Part shown: positions 23,103 through 33,445 of the stretch, one piece after another
Position numbering within the stretch: position 1 is the stretch's first letter
Layout: each line of letters begins with the position of its first letter
Source: Clostridiales bacterium 38-18
GTDB lineage: Bacteria > Bacillota > Clostridia > Peptostreptococcales > Acidaminobacteraceae
Reading direction: 5' to 3'
DNA length: 64,000 nucleotides
Assembly: GCA_001897605.1 (NCBI GenBank)
Contig: MKTL01000024.1
Location: 1-64,000, forward strand
The notes under the pieces: generated by a model
Told to the model about the DNA's origin: nothing
The model's database searches: none
The model's input: the letters and a program-made list of their open reading frames with translations, nothing else
Program-made: the position numbers and the translations under genes

Positions 23103-25067
23103 CTATTTTTTGATTAATTTTTTAGCTCTTGCAACGACATTCTCAACAGTGAAACCAAATGCACTGAAGATTTGCTCTGCTGGTGCAGACATACCGAAAT
23201 CGTCGTGTCCGATTACGTCGCAAGCGTATTTGTGCCAGCCAAGTGTACTAGCAGCTTCAATAGCAAGCTTTGGTACGCCTTTAGTTAACACGTCTGCTTT
23301 GTAAGCATCGTCTTGAGCATCGAAGATTTCTACGCAAGGCATAGAAACAACTCTAGCATCAATTCCCTCTGCACGTAGTGTCTTTTGCGCTTCAACTGCA
23401 AGTGAAACCTCTGAACCAGTTGCCATAAGGATAACTTCTGCTTGTTTCTCTTCTTTAGAAAGTACATAGCCACCTTTTAAAGCTTCTCTAGAAGAACCTT
23501 CAAGTGCAGGTAAGTTTTGTCTCGTTAAGACTAAAGCAGTTGGTGTTTCTGTAGAAGTCATCGCCAAGTACCAAGCAGCTGAAACTTCTCTTGCATCTGC
23601 TGGACGAATAACGTTAAGGTTTGGTACTGCTCTTAACATTGGCAATTGATCGATTGGTTGGTGTGTTGGTCCATCTTCACCAACGCCGATACTGTCGTGT
23701 GTTAAGATGTAAGTTACAGGTAACTTCATAAGCGCTGCTAAACGGATCGCTGGCTTCATGTAGTCAGAGAATACGAAGAAAGTTGCGCCGTAAGCTCTTA
23801 AACCGCCGTGTGCTTGGATACCGTTAACGATAGCCGTCATCGCATGCTCTCTTACACCAAAGTGAAGGTTTGCACCCTCAGCATTGACTGCAGAGAATGA
23901 AGTTCTCGTTTTCATATCTGAATTGTTTGATGGTGCAAGGTCAGCAGAACCACCAAAGAAGTTAGGGACAACTTCAGCTAATTTGTTAAGCACTTTACCT
24001 GATGAACTTCTTGTAGCTACCGTTTCGTTGTAGTTCCAGAATTCTTCAGAGTCTAGCATTGCCATAGGTGCTTCGTTTTTAAACCAAACATCGTATTCAG
24101 CAGCAAGCTCAGGATAAGCTTTTGCATATTCAGCAAAGTTTGCTTGCCACTTTGCTTCAGCACCGCCAAGTTTTTTAACAAGTGCACTCATATGAGCAGT
24201 TACGTCTGCTGGTACTTCAAATGCAGCTCTGTCTTCCATGTTAAGGAAAGTAGCCATTTCAGCGATACCATCTTGACCAAGTGGTGAACCGTGAACTTTA
24301 TGTGAGCCTTGTTTTGAAGGGCAACCATAACCGATTACAGTTTTAAAGATGATGATCGATGGTTTTTCAGTTTCTGCTTTAGCAGATTGAATAGCAGCTG
24401 CAATTGCTGCAGTGTCATTGCCATCTTCTACAGTTAATACTTGCCAGTGCATCGCTTCGAAACGACCAGCAACATTTTCAGTAAAGGCAATTCCTGTATC
24501 GCCTTCTATCGTGATTTTATTTGAATCATAAAGTAATATTAATTTGCCAAGCTTTAAAGTACCAGCAAGAGAAGCCGCTTCATAAGAAATACCTTCCATT
24601 AAGCAACCATCACCTGAAATTGCAAACGTATGGTGATCAACCACTGGGAAACCAGGTTGATTGAATTTCGCTGCAAGGTGTTTTTCTGCCATTGCGAAAC
24701 CAACTGCATTTGCGATACCTTGACCTAAAGGACCTGTTGAAATTTCAACGCCTTTAGTATGACCATACTCTGGGTGACCCGGTGTTTTAGATCCGAATTG
24801 ACGGAAATTTTTAATCTCATCCATAGAAAGACCATACTCAAATAAGTGAAGCAATGAGTAGATCAACATAGAGCCGTGTCCTGCTGAAAGCACAAAACGA
24901 TCTCTATTGTGCCATAAAGGGTTGTGTGGATTGTGTTTCATTTCATTTGCCCATAAAGTGTAAGCCATTGGTGCCGCGCCGAGTGGTAAACCCGGATGAC
25001 CAGAATTTGCAGCTTGGATTGCTTCCGCTGAAAGCATCCTGATGGTGTTAATTGTTCTAAGTTCCAT
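23103..25067 (-). CDS. tkt: Transketolase
   Basis: A 654-residue thiamine diphosphate enzyme of the pentose phosphate pathway. The ThDP motif is GDGCLMEG followed by the metal-binding [16 protein letters not shown]-terminal [18 protein letters not shown] and C-terminal [26 protein letters not shown] are strongly conserved. An in-frame ATG at 25106 has its GAGGGG directly abutting the codon; the ATG at 25067 ([11 protein letters not shown]) has AAAGGTTGG at normal spacing and matches the family start, so it is preferred. It is monocistronic, with its own terminator. Confidence 0.96.
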   Translation of the reverse strand: MELRTINTIRMLSAEAIQAANSGHPGLPLGAAPMAYTLWANEMKHNPHNPLWHNRDRFVLSAGHGSMLIYSLLHLFEYGLSMDEIKNFRQFGSKTPGHPEYGHTKGVEISTGPLGQGIANAVGFAMAEKHLAAKFNQPGFPVVDHHTFAISGDGCLMEGISYEAASLAGTLKLGKLILLYDSNKITIEGDTGIAFTENVAGRFEAMHWQVLTVEDGNDTAAIAAAIQSAKAETEKPSIIIFKTVIGYGCPSKQGSHKVHGSPLGQDGIAEMATFLNMEDRAAFEVPADVTAHMSALVKKLGGAEAKWQANFAEYAKAYPELAAEYDVWFKNEAPMAMLDSEEFWNYNETVATRSSSGKVLNKLAEVVPNFFGGSADLAPSNNSDMKTRTSFSAVNAEGANLHFGVREHAMTAIVNGIQAHGGLRAYGATFFVFSDYMKPAIRLAALMKLPVTYILTHDSIGVGEDGPTHQPIDQLPMLRAVPNLNVIRPADAREVSAAWYLAMTSTETPTALVLTRQNLPALEGSSREALKGGYVLSKEEKQAEVILMATGSEVSLAVEAQKTLRAEGIDARVVSMPCVEIFDAQDDAYKADVLTKGVPKLAIEAASTLGWHKYACDVIGHDDFGMSAPAEQIFSAFGFTVENVVARAKKLIKK

Positions 25068-25249
25068 TATAAACCAACCTTTCTTATATTGATCTCTGCT
25101 GCTCATCCCCTCTAACGTCAGATGATTTAACGTGATGAGTCGCGAGATAAAATGCTAAATTGTATACATAATGCTACCCACATCATTATAACGGTAATCG
25201 CTCCATTTAACAACCTTAAAAGCGCGAAAAACCCACCAAAAATATACCC

Positions 25250-25287
25250 AAAAAATGCAGAAAACCTCAGCTTTCACTGAGGTTTTT
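25250..25287 (-). terminator. Terminator of the hfq operon
   Basis: A ten-pair stem (25261-25270 with 25277-25286) with a six-base loop. On the minus strand it is followed by TTTTCTGCATTTTTT, and it lies 55 bases after the hfq stop. Confidence 0.85.
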
Positions 25288-25341
25288 GTGTTTTTTAACA
25301 AAATAACATTTTTTTAGTTGGATTGGTTCTCCACAATAGAA

Positions 25342-25563
25342 CTAACCTTGGAAATTAACGGTTTTCGACGGGATAATAGTCGAAATGGCATGCTTGTAAA
25401 TCATTTGTTGTTTGCCTTCACTATCGAGAACGATGGTGTAGCTGTCAAAGCCTTTTACGAGACCTCTAATTTGGTAACCACTGATTAAGAAAATAGTAAT
25501 CGGTGTTTGGTCTTTACGGCATTGATTCAAAAACAGGTCTTGAAGATTGAGCGCACTTTTCAC
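25342..25563 (-). CDS. hfq: RNA chaperone Hfq
   Basis: A 73-residue Sm-like protein that forms a hexameric ring and helps small RNAs pair with mRNAs. The Sm1 region ([32 protein letters not shown]) and Sm2 region ([14 protein letters not shown], matching the YKHAIS motif) are both clear. The start is GTG behind GGAGGGG. It follows miaA by 44 bases, the usual miaA-hfq pairing of Clostridia. Confidence 0.97.
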   Translation of the reverse strand: MKSALNLQDLFLNQCRKDQTPITIFLISGYQIRGLVKGFDSYTIVLDSEGKQQMIYKHAISTIIPSKTVNFQG

Positions 25564-25607
25564 GGATTCCCCTCCTTATCTCTTTATTTTATGCTTGATG
25601 TGTTTGA

Positions 25608-26522
25608 TTATAGATATTTTAAAATTTCGCTAATGGCGTCTCCCGTTGACAGTTCATCGAGATCGAGCCATTTTATGTTGTCATAACGCTTAAACCAAGT
25701 AAATTGTCGCTTCGCATAGTGTCTACTACCTTGCTGAATCGCATCTACTAGTTCATCGTAAGTCATTCCACCTTTATAATAGGTAAGAACTTCCTTGTAA
25801 CCTATACCCTGCATAGATTGAAAACTATCATCTAATCCTAAATTTTTTAATCCATCCACTTCTTTTAACAGACCTTGCTCAAAAATGATATGAACGCGTC
25901 TATTGATGCGATCATAAAGCTGTTCACGATCTCGGGTCAATCCAAAAAGTAGCACGTCATAGTCCTCTGTCGGCTTCGGATCCGAAGCAAAATCTGCCAT
26001 CGGTCGACCTGTGATATGGTTGATCTCAAGTGCTCTGATCACCCTTTTCAGGTTATTGGGATGGACGCGCTTAGCTGCATCGGGATCGATGTCGCAGAGC
26101 CTTTGATATAAGACTTCTCCACCACTTTCTCGCGCCAGTTTTTCCATAGCCTCCCGAAACTCAGGATCTGCAGCACTTTCGCTGAAATCCATCTCGTAAA
26201 GCAAAGCGTTAATATAAAGACCTGTACCGCCGACGATCACTGGAATTTTCCCTTGATCATGAAGCCCTTTTATCGCCGCCTTTGCAGCCTTTGCATAATC
26301 GCTGACAGAAAAAGAATCAAATGGACTCACCACGTCTATCAGATGATGCTTAATACCCGCCATCTCCTCAAGTGTTGGTTTCGCAGAGCCTATATCCAAT
26401 TTTTCATAGATCTGAACCGAGTCGGCTGAAATAATTTCAGTAGACAAGGTTTTTGCCAGTTCAATTGAAAGATCCGTTTTGCCCACGGCAGTTGGACCAG
26501 CAATAATTATAATTTTATTCAT
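25608..26522 (-). CDS. miaA: tRNA dimethylallyltransferase
   Basis: A 304-residue enzyme that transfers a dimethylallyl group to N6 of A37 in tRNAs reading UNN codons; MiaB (at 36135) then methylthiolates the product. The P-loop GPTAVGKTDLS, the DSVQIYEKLDIGSAKP segment and IVGGTGLYINALL are family signatures, and the RQFTWFKR tail is present. The ribosome binding site is weak. It is separated from mutL by four uncharacterised genes. Confidence 0.97.
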   Translation of the reverse strand: MNKIIIIAGPTAVGKTDLSIELAKTLSTEIISADSVQIYEKLDIGSAKPTLEEMAGIKHHLIDVVSPFDSFSVSDYAKAAKAAIKGLHDQGKIPVIVGGTGLYINALLYEMDFSESAADPEFREAMEKLARESGGEVLYQRLCDIDPDAAKRVHPNNLKRVIRALEINHITGRPMADFASDPKPTEDYDVLLFGLTRDREQLYDRINRRVHIIFEQGLLKEVDGLKNLGLDDSFQSMQGIGYKEVLTYYKGGMTYDELVDAIQQGSRHYAKRQFTWFKRYDNIKWLDLDELSTGDAISEILKYL

Positions 26523-26688
26523 ACTATACCAATATATCTTTCATCATATAATTTTGACTGAAACTTTTCAACCAGAACCCAAAAAAGTAATAATATTGAA
26601 ATAAAAACTCTCTCGCTGGGACACAAGTTGTCAGTACCTCTATTATAGCACTTAGCGATATACTTTGGTGTTTTTTTCTCTTAATATT

Positions 26689-27600
26689 CTATCTGTTTAA
26701 TGTAAATGAAATTGCAGGAATTTCTTGAGACCATTTTGTATATTGCTGATACGAGACGTCAAAAAGTTCAGAATGAAAATCGCCATCGATAAGGACAAAT
26801 CCAGCCTCTTTATTAGGGTTTTCATATGGTATCAGTTCGCCTTTTGAGTCAAATGGATATCGCCCTACCCAGTCAAGAGATATCATAGGTAGCTCATATA
26901 ATTTTGAACTTGACTTTAATAAACGTTCACTTAAATCAATCTCATCTTGATTTTCAAATTTGATGCGTTCCCATTGTGAATCTACCTCTGAGTCACCGTT
27001 CAAATTTGTATCAATCACAAAGGTCCTTATTGGATATAGATAATTGTCCGTTCTGTAGCCTATGTAAAAAAATCGATTTAAGTCAGATAGCGATTTATAA
27101 ACCACTAAATCTTCAGGTAGATCTGACGTCTGCAAACTAATCTCTATGTCCTCAAACTCAAAAACGGTTCGATCGGCATGGCGCTCTGACGGCACAAGTG
27201 CATCTGAAACCATCGCCTCAAAAAAGTGCTCAAGCTTATGTGTTTTTGTTAAGGTTTTTCCATCTGTATATGTAACCGTAATGCTTAGATCCATTCGATC
27301 TTGCTTGGCTATAAAATCGTAAGTGTCGAGAGGGATATACTGTATATCGCCACTTGGCACCAGATCAATCTCATTTTCTTCTGGACTGACATTTTTATAG
27401 TTTTCAAGGTAATAGGTCACATACTTAAGTTTTGCCGATGCAACTTGCTCTGGACCTGGAATCGCATAACTCACTGCGATTTGAGTATGATCATACTTTG
27501 CGCTCATTTGTATCAGATGTTTTGGTGCCAATAACATAAAGCTTAAGATGCCGATGATAACGATAAGTCCTGTATAGGCTATGACGTTTTTCCCTTTCAT
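26689..27600 (-). CDS. Membrane-anchored protein of unknown function (303 aa)
   Basis: One N-terminal transmembrane helix (about 8-25), then about 275 residues predicted to lie outside, rich in beta strands and acidic residues and free of Cys. No family recognised. The ectodomain has a VSYAIPGPEQVASAKLKYVTYY segment and a YLYPIRTFVIDTNLNGDSE segment. AAGGAG precedes the ATG. It follows the 428-residue membrane-anchored gene by 23 bases, in a four-gene run of envelope proteins lying between mutL and miaA. Confidence 0.8.
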   Translation of the reverse strand: MKGKNVIAYTGLIVIIGILSFMLLAPKHLIQMSAKYDHTQIAVSYAIPGPEQVASAKLKYVTYYLENYKNVSPEENEIDLVPSGDIQYIPLDTYDFIAKQDRMDLSITVTYTDGKTLTKTHKLEHFFEAMVSDALVPSERHADRTVFEFEDIEISLQTSDLPEDLVVYKSLSDLNRFFYIGYRTDNYLYPIRTFVIDTNLNGDSEVDSQWERIKFENQDEIDLSERLLKSSSKLYELPMISLDWVGRYPFDSKGELIPYENPNKEAGFVLIDGDFHSELFDVSYQQYTKWSQEIPAISFTLNR

Positions 27601-27623
27601 AATCGCTCCTTGTCTTTGACCTG

Positions 27624-28910
27624 TTATTTGTAATTGTGGTTGATATTTTGTATTTTCCAGTAAAGTAACTCTGAGAGCATTTGATAGTGATGGTTATCTC
27701 TCGTTAGAATCCAATTTCCCAGTGGAAAAGTATAATAAGTGTCTTGATCAAGCGGTGGTCCCAATGGTGATATTATGCCTTCAAATTTGATATCAACGGA
27801 AGCAGTTGCTGGCCAATAGTCGTTTTTATCATCAGGATCGTATGCGAAGTACCCACTAGATAAGTCTAATTCGCCATAATAGATCTCAAGATTTTTGTAG
27901 TCCACAATTCTAAACGACCAATCTTCCTTTTGTGTTTTGAAGCTATCTAACATGTTTTCAAGCATCGTTTGATAGACTTCCTGAATGCTTAGTGCGCCAG
28001 TAAGATCCTCAAACAGATAGCCCTCTTCATTTTCATAAAATGTCCTTTTCTTATTTATGTAGTTTTCATCCTCTTGAAAGGAATCGTCATTATAAGTATT
28101 GTGTCCGGGTTGGTCCTGTGATGAGGCTTCCCAATACAGCCCACTTTGAAGCCAATAATTACCGTTCTTTTCTGCGATGCCAATTTTAAATGTATTCTCA
28201 CCGCTGACTGCTGCTGTTGCCCCATAGAAGGTAAAATAAACATCATACAAGTAGGATTCGGGAAAGTTTCTGTATTCAATCGGAATAAGAGGTTCATATT
28301 TTTCTTGTAAAGCCACACTTCTAAGTTCTTCCACAGAAGGGTCATCACTATGAATGCCTCTCATTAAAACCTCAATGTCGATGTTTTCTTGATCTGAAAC
28401 CGACTGCCAATAGTAATCTAGAATATGCATCGCCTCTTCTTCTGTTAAAGCTGTATCGGTCATTTTATAAAACCATTGGCTATACACTGTGCGCACTGAT
28501 TTTTCATATCGGTAAGTACAATTGTACCATGCATCTATACCAAACAAAGATTCCACATATTTTTTCTGCTTCACTATGATTTCATCAGGACTTCTCTCCA
28601 TAACATTACCATTTGAAGCCTCGACTTCAGGGTTTTGTCCGAGATTGTAATTATTAAAAAGCCTTGGGTCCGCATAGCCACTTTGCATGGACTGGATATA
28701 CCGTTGAATCGTTTCTTCCAAATTAAGTTTTTGCTTACTCAATTGAATGTCTTGATCGCTTTGGATTGGCAGAGCTTTTACAGTCTCTCTCTCATCAGCA
28801 GCATGAATTACATCACTGGTCCGATCTGGTAATAGTAAAAGTAAAAAGCTTAATAGGATCAAAAAGATTAGAATCAATGCGCCTATAATTATCTTATGCT
28901 TTGACTTCAC
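27624..28910 (-). CDS. Membrane-anchored protein of unknown function (428 aa)
   Basis: A short basic start, a strong transmembrane helix (about 6-28, LILIFLILLSFLLLLLP) and a 400-residue external part rich in Tyr, Trp and acidic residues, with a helical region (TIQRYIQSMQSGYADPRLFNNY) and a middle part SYLYDVYFTFYGATAAVSG that hints at an NTF2- or cystatin-like sheet. No named family recognised. The start is GTG with six G upstream. It is 19 bases after the SLH-like gene and probably in one transcript with it. Confidence 0.8.
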   Translation of the reverse strand: MKSKHKIIIGALILIFLILLSFLLLLLPDRTSDVIHAADERETVKALPIQSDQDIQLSKQKLNLEETIQRYIQSMQSGYADPRLFNNYNLGQNPEVEASNGNVMERSPDEIIVKQKKYVESLFGIDAWYNCTYRYEKSVRTVYSQWFYKMTDTALTEEEAMHILDYYWQSVSDQENIDIEVLMRGIHSDDPSVEELRSVALQEKYEPLIPIEYRNFPESYLYDVYFTFYGATAAVSGENTFKIGIAEKNGNYWLQSGLYWEASSQDQPGHNTYNDDSFQEDENYINKKRTFYENEEGYLFEDLTGALSIQEVYQTMLENMLDSFKTQKEDWSFRIVDYKNLEIYYGELDLSSGYFAYDPDDKNDYWPATASVDIKFEGIISPLGPPLDQDTYYTFPLGNWILTRDNHHYQMLSELLYWKIQNINHNYK

Positions 28911-28929
28911 AGATATCCCCCCAAAGTCT

Positions 28930-30306
28930 TTATTCGATTAGATCAATTGCCAGTTCAAAGTGTTGTGGCCCATGTAATATGACTTTAGTAATTTCATCTT
29001 TTGAGATCAACCGACTAGAGGCGTTCATTTCAGCTATTGGCGGTGCAATCTGAAGATAGGTTCTAAAGATGCCCTTTCCAAGATAGTCATATGAGACCAT
29101 TCGGCCCATATTTTTTTCGATACGTTCCCCATTACTCATTATCACAGTTGCACTGAAAACTTGAGGATAGAGCGCTTCTAAAGCATAGACGCCACCCATA
29201 TGCACATAATCTTGGTCAATAACTAGAGAAAGTATCTCATCACTTTCCTCTAAAAAAACATCGTAAATGGATAAACGAATACCACTATTATTTAATGAAA
29301 TTGGTAAGCGATTCCGACCCACTTGATAGATGCCACCGATTTGTTCAAACTCACTTATGTCCTCTTTTTTAGTACTTACTGCGTAAGGAGGGGTCTCTTT
29401 CATATAGACCATTAAACTCTTCGCCAAAATAACCATAGCCTCTTGAAGGGTGATCTCCTTTTTAGGTGCGATTTCACCTCTGAGGTTCGTGGACAATACA
29501 TTAGCCTGATACAAGGTCGTCATCGCATCCAGCATCGATGCATCGATTGACGCACCATCTGTGAAAATACGGGAATCCGCTTTAACGGTACTAAAACTAG
29601 GATCGATAACTTTTAGAACTTCCACCGTCAAAGCTGCCGCCAGCTCACGTGTCAAAATCTTGGTTTCATCTGTATCTTCTTTCAATACTTTTATGGATTG
29701 CGGCAGCATTCCTGTCGTATACTTTTCAGGAAGATAGTGACTCAAGGTTTGACGGATAGAGTCAGAAAAATTCCCCACTGTCGCTTTTTCTGTAAAAATC
29801 AGATTTGAATCGGTTCTCACCTTGATTGCATTTAAAAGATAAAAGTAAGGTCTTGCCCATGAATCGGGCAAGTGCGCAAAATAAGTATAGGGCATTTGTG
29901 AAATATCCACCATTGCCATTCCATTTACCGTATAGGTTTGAAGTTCGTATGTATCAATTCTAGTAGTAATATCGCTGATTTTGACCTCTAAACCTTGGTT
30001 GAGTTTAGGGACAGCTACGGGATTTAATGGCGATGCAGAATTTACAATAATCTCGCGACTTTCCGATAGCCACTTAAGCTCATAGCCTAACGTTGCCAAA
30101 TCTCTAAGTAATACCAGTTGTTTAACCGCGTCATCACTGCTTTTCACATCGTAAACTCGCATAGGTGCATATTCTTGACCGTTAAAATAATAGTTTGAAT
30201 CTTTGGATATACCTATCAAGGTATCTGCGAAGTTGACCTGTGAAAGTATCAAACTGAATAAGAATATCAGTGAAACATATTTAAAAATAATGTTCTTTTG
30301 GCTCAT
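28930..30306 (-). CDS. Exported protein with copper-amine-oxidase-N-like and SLH-like regions
   Basis: A 458-residue protein with a cleavable-type signal peptide (about 1-27, VSLIFLFSLILSQVNFA). Residues about 35-95 resemble the copper amine oxidase N-terminal 'stalk' domain common in Clostridial wall proteins (YYFNGQEYAPMRVYDVKSS...LLRDLATLGYELKWLSESREIIV). Residues about 205-310 look like degenerate S-layer homology repeats (ILTRELAAALTVEVLKVI, LDAMTTLYQANVLST, ITLQEAMVILAKSLM). This suggests wall attachment. The C-terminal 130 residues are beta-rich and unassigned. GGAGG lies four bases before the ATG. Confidence 0.75.
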   Translation of the reverse strand: MSQKNIIFKYVSLIFLFSLILSQVNFADTLIGISKDSNYYFNGQEYAPMRVYDVKSSDDAVKQLVLLRDLATLGYELKWLSESREIIVNSASPLNPVAVPKLNQGLEVKISDITTRIDTYELQTYTVNGMAMVDISQMPYTYFAHLPDSWARPYFYLLNAIKVRTDSNLIFTEKATVGNFSDSIRQTLSHYLPEKYTTGMLPQSIKVLKEDTDETKILTRELAAALTVEVLKVIDPSFSTVKADSRIFTDGASIDASMLDAMTTLYQANVLSTNLRGEIAPKKEITLQEAMVILAKSLMVYMKETPPYAVSTKKEDISEFEQIGGIYQVGRNRLPISLNNSGIRLSIYDVFLEESDEILSLVIDQDYVHMGGVYALEALYPQVFSATVIMSNGERIEKNMGRMVSYDYLGKGIFRTYLQIAPPIAEMNASSRLISKDEITKVILHGPQHFELAIDLIE

Positions 30307-30356
30307 AAAACCTCCTTCAAATAATAGTAATCTCTTCAGCTAATAAATGACTTTGA

Positions 30357-30899
30357 TTAATAACCTTTAAACACGTAGTATCCTTCTTTTGATTCTGAAA
30401 CCAAAGGTTGTCCCTTTCTAAAAGTATAAAAATAACCAACTGTAGAAAGGTAATTCATCAATAGCCACATACTGGATATGCCTCTCAGCTCTATGAACTG
30501 ACAATAAACGTATTCTTCATGCGTCAACTCCTTTAGGACAACTCCTTTTTCAGCTAAAAAATACCTGCCATCGATGATGGTGGTTCCACCTGCAAAAAGC
30601 GTCCCATTGTATAAGAATATAATAATCGTTATGACAAAGAAAAGTGTGATCGACCAACTAAGCCATTTGGGAAGTAAGCCTAATAGTTTGAACAAGTCGT
30701 AATCGCGTCTGTTGCCTTTTAAATTCACTTTAACGATGTTGTATCCTAGCATTGTAAGGGTCAGCAAAAATACCAAAACAAACCAAAGCTTAACGATGAT
30801 GTCAACCTTCGAAAGATCGATAAAGAAATAGGTTGATAGATGAATCAATACCCCCGTAACGAGCAGTACAATATGTATGATAAAAAATATGATTTGCAT
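30357..30899 (-). CDS. Polytopic membrane protein of unknown function (180 aa)
   Basis: About three to four transmembrane helices: residues 2-27, 35-55, 78-98 and possibly around 143-155. A loop of about 45 residues after the third helix (GGTTIIDGRYFLAEKGVVLKE) is probably external. No family recognised. AGGAG precedes the ATG. It is the first of four envelope genes downstream of mutL; a 120-base spacer separates it from mutL. Confidence 0.75.
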   Translation of the reverse strand: MQIIFFIIHIVLLVTGVLIHLSTYFFIDLSKVDIIVKLWFVLVFLLTLTMLGYNIVKVNLKGNRRDYDLFKLLGLLPKWLSWSITLFFVITIIIFLYNGTLFAGGTTIIDGRYFLAEKGVVLKELTHEEYVYCQFIELRGISSMWLLMNYLSTVGYFYTFRKGQPLVSESKEGYYVFKGY

Positions 30900-31019
30900 C
30901 CTTTTCTCCTAAAAAAATAAAGCATCTTCTTGCCACTATTTTATAACAAATACTGGAAAAGAAAATGCTTATTTGTAAAGTGATACCAAAATGAAATATT
31001 TCAATTTGGAAAAGAATGC

Positions 31020-33401
31020 TTATAATATTCTCTTGAATTTCTTCTCTATTTCAGTCAGTGAAAAACTGATGATAATTGGTCGCCCATGTGGACAAGTATA
31101 TGGCGACTGAAGCCCTTTCAGGGACTCAATCAGCGCCGCCTCCTCATCACTGTGAATCGCATCGTGCGCCTTAATCGCCGCCTTACACGCCTTCTCCGCT
31201 ATCTGATAGCGCATCCGGTCGTCGACGTGATCCCTGGCGTTTTCGAAGATCGCCTGTACCAGCTCTCGCCCTTGCGACAGACTGAATAGCGTCGGGATTT
31301 CGCGCATCACCACGCCATCGTCGCCAAACACTTCTACAGCAAATCCCATATCGTGTAACAGAGGCGATACCTCATCAAATCGCGTCATCTCAAGCTTGCT
31401 AAAGGACAAAACCTCAGGAATCAACAGGAGCTGCGACTGAATGTCGCCCCTTTCGAAGGCTGCCATAAACTGCTCAAAGAGAATCTTCTCATGTGCCGCA
31501 TGCTGATCGATGAGATAGAGGCTCTTGTCTTTTTCATACAGCAAATAAGTGTTGTTAAACACACCCACATATCTTAAATCATCGTAGATCGTATGGCGGT
31601 CTTCAAACTCGTTTTCAAGCGCGATCGGTGCATCCAGTACGACACCCGATTCCTCAAGTGCAGAAGTCGCAAAGCTCGTCAGCGAAGAAAAATCAAACTG
31701 CTTCGGTATGCTATTGCTGCGACCTGTGGATTCAATCTTCTCATATGCCCTTGATGGTGAAGGATAGGGACGATTCGTTTGATACTTACTTTCATCATTT
31801 AGTGTGTCTTTGTTATCTTTTATAATCGTATTATTCGCAGATTGATTACTCTCAACTACGTTATTGTCTTTGCTTTGATTTTGATTTTGATTTTGATTTT
31901 GATTTTGATTTTGATTTTGATTTTGATTTTGATTTTGATTTTGATTTTGATTTTGATTTTGACTTTGGTTTTGATCTTTTTCTTGATTTTTATCTTTTTC
32001 TCGATCTTTTTCTTGATCATGGTCTTTACTTCTATCTTGAATCTTTACTTTATCTCCATCTTGATCTAGATCTCGGTTTCGATCTTGGTCTCGATCTAGA
32101 TTCTGAGCTATATTTTGGTCTTGATTTTTATCTCTATCATTTACTTGATCTCCGTCTTGACCTATGCTCTCATTATTAAAACCATCTTTGAACCTACTAT
32201 TGATACCTTTACCATCTTCGACATTGATATCGCCTTTTTTCGCACCCTCTAAATCACTATTACTATCACCAATTATATGATTCTTTGCACCTAATTTAAC
32301 ACCCTTCCCAGCATTCATCGCCAACTGTGTCATCTTCTCTATTTCAGTCGGTGCAGTTTTCATAACAAAGACTTCCTTTTCTTTAAAGGTTACCTTTGGT
32401 ACTTGATCGTACAGATTAAAGGCCTTTTTAAGGGCGCTGTAGATAAACTGTTTCACTGCACCATCTTCATGGAACTTGATTTCAGTCTTCGCCGGATGGA
32501 TGTTAACGTCGATCTCGCTTGGCGGAATCTCTAAAAACAACACGCAGACGGGATAGCGATTGTGCATCATATAGGGCTTGTACGCCATTTGGATCACTTC
32601 TTTAACGAGGTCGCTCTTAACGTATCTGCCATTGACGAACACCAGCTGATAGGCACGAGAACCCTTTGTATAATCAAACCTTGAGATATAGCCATTTAGT
32701 GTTAGACCATCGGCTTTATCCGAAATCTCATAGAGTCCTTTTACCATACTTTGATCAAATACGGCAAAGATGGCATTCATCAGGCTGCCTTTCCCCTGTG
32801 TGTGAAAGACGAGCTTGTCGTCGGATGTGTATTTAAACATTACTTCAGGATGTGAAAGCGCCAAATAGCCCATAAGCTCAGTAATTGAACGCCCCTCAGC
32901 AGAGTCGCTTTTTAAGAATTTCAATCGCGCAGGCGTATTGAAGAAAAGGTCTTTGACTAAGATCGTCGTTCCCTGTGTCGTTCCAATTTCACTGATTTTA
33001 AGGATTTTACCACCTGCAGCCTCTACGCGTCTACCCACGGTTTCGCCCACTCTAAGCGTGATCAGCTCCACAGAAGCCACAGCACAGATACTGGCAAGGG
33101 CTTCCCCTCTAAAACCAAGAGATGCGGTTAGATACAGGTCTTCGATACTTCTAATCTTACTGGTGGCATGGCGTTCAAACACCAACGGGAGATCGTCATA
33201 ATGAATCCCATTACCGTTGTCAGATACCTTGATAAAGCTCTTGCCACCTTTTTTAATCTCAACGCTGATCTGTGTTGCACCTGCGTCGATGGCATTTTCT
33301 ACAAGCTCTTTGATGACCATTGCTGGGCGCTCTACAACTTCGCCCGCCGCAATTTTACTTGCAGTACGCTCATCGAGCTTCATTATGCGATTGTCGTTCA
33401 T
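31020..33401 (-). CDS. mutL: DNA mismatch repair protein MutL with long Asn-Gln linker
   Basis: A 793-residue MutL. The GHKL ATPase motifs are ELVENAIDAGAT, DNGNGI and GFRGEALASI. The C-terminal domain carries the endonuclease motif DQHAAHEKILFE plus ACKAAIKAHD and CPHGRP, so it should nick DNA itself, as in organisms without MutH. The linker (about 350-590) is much longer than usual and is built of Asp/Gln/Lys/Arg/Asn repeats, including 14 perfect copies of a 6-bp unit (31877-31960) that encode an uninterrupted Asn-Gln tract. It lies 44 bases after mutS. Confidence 0.97.
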   Translation of the reverse strand: MNDNRIMKLDERTASKIAAGEVVERPAMVIKELVENAIDAGATQISVEIKKGGKSFIKVSDNGNGIHYDDLPLVFERHATSKIRSIEDLYLTASLGFRGEALASICAVASVELITLRVGETVGRRVEAAGGKILKISEIGTTQGTTILVKDLFFNTPARLKFLKSDSAEGRSITELMGYLALSHPEVMFKYTSDDKLVFHTQGKGSLMNAIFAVFDQSMVKGLYEISDKADGLTLNGYISRFDYTKGSRAYQLVFVNGRYVKSDLVKEVIQMAYKPYMMHNRYPVCVLFLEIPPSEIDVNIHPAKTEIKFHEDGAVKQFIYSALKKAFNLYDQVPKVTFKEKEVFVMKTAPTEIEKMTQLAMNAGKGVKLGAKNHIIGDSNSDLEGAKKGDINVEDGKGINSRFKDGFNNESIGQDGDQVNDRDKNQDQNIAQNLDRDQDRNRDLDQDGDKVKIQDRSKDHDQEKDREKDKNQEKDQNQSQNQNQNQNQNQNQNQNQNQNQNQNQNQNQSKDNNVVESNQSANNTIIKDNKDTLNDESKYQTNRPYPSPSRAYEKIESTGRSNSIPKQFDFSSLTSFATSALEESGVVLDAPIALENEFEDRHTIYDDLRYVGVFNNTYLLYEKDKSLYLIDQHAAHEKILFEQFMAAFERGDIQSQLLLIPEVLSFSKLEMTRFDEVSPLLHDMGFAVEVFGDDGVVMREIPTLFSLSQGRELVQAIFENARDHVDDRMRYQIAEKACKAAIKAHDAIHSDEEAALIESLKGLQSPYTCPHGRPIIISFSLTEIEKKFKRIL
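31877..31960. repeat. 6-bp microsatellite inside mutL
   Basis: Fourteen perfect copies of GATTTT on the plus strand (Gln-Asn codons CAA AAT on the coding strand), flanked by further imperfect units to about 32100. Gain or loss of units would change the protein length by two residues each without breaking the frame. Confidence 0.97.
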
Positions 33402-33445
33402 ACAGCTCCCCCTATATAAGCTTTAATCATGTTTCTATTGGTGCA

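Noticed and set aside
25068-25106. Longer transketolase start
   Set aside because: The ATG at 25106 has its purine run directly abutting the codon, and the extra residues do not match the family; the ATG at 25067 has normal spacing.
31842-32069. Plus-strand frame of Ile-Leu repeats
   Set aside because: It is the reverse reading of the mutL microsatellite; the mutL frame is intact and conserved on both sides.
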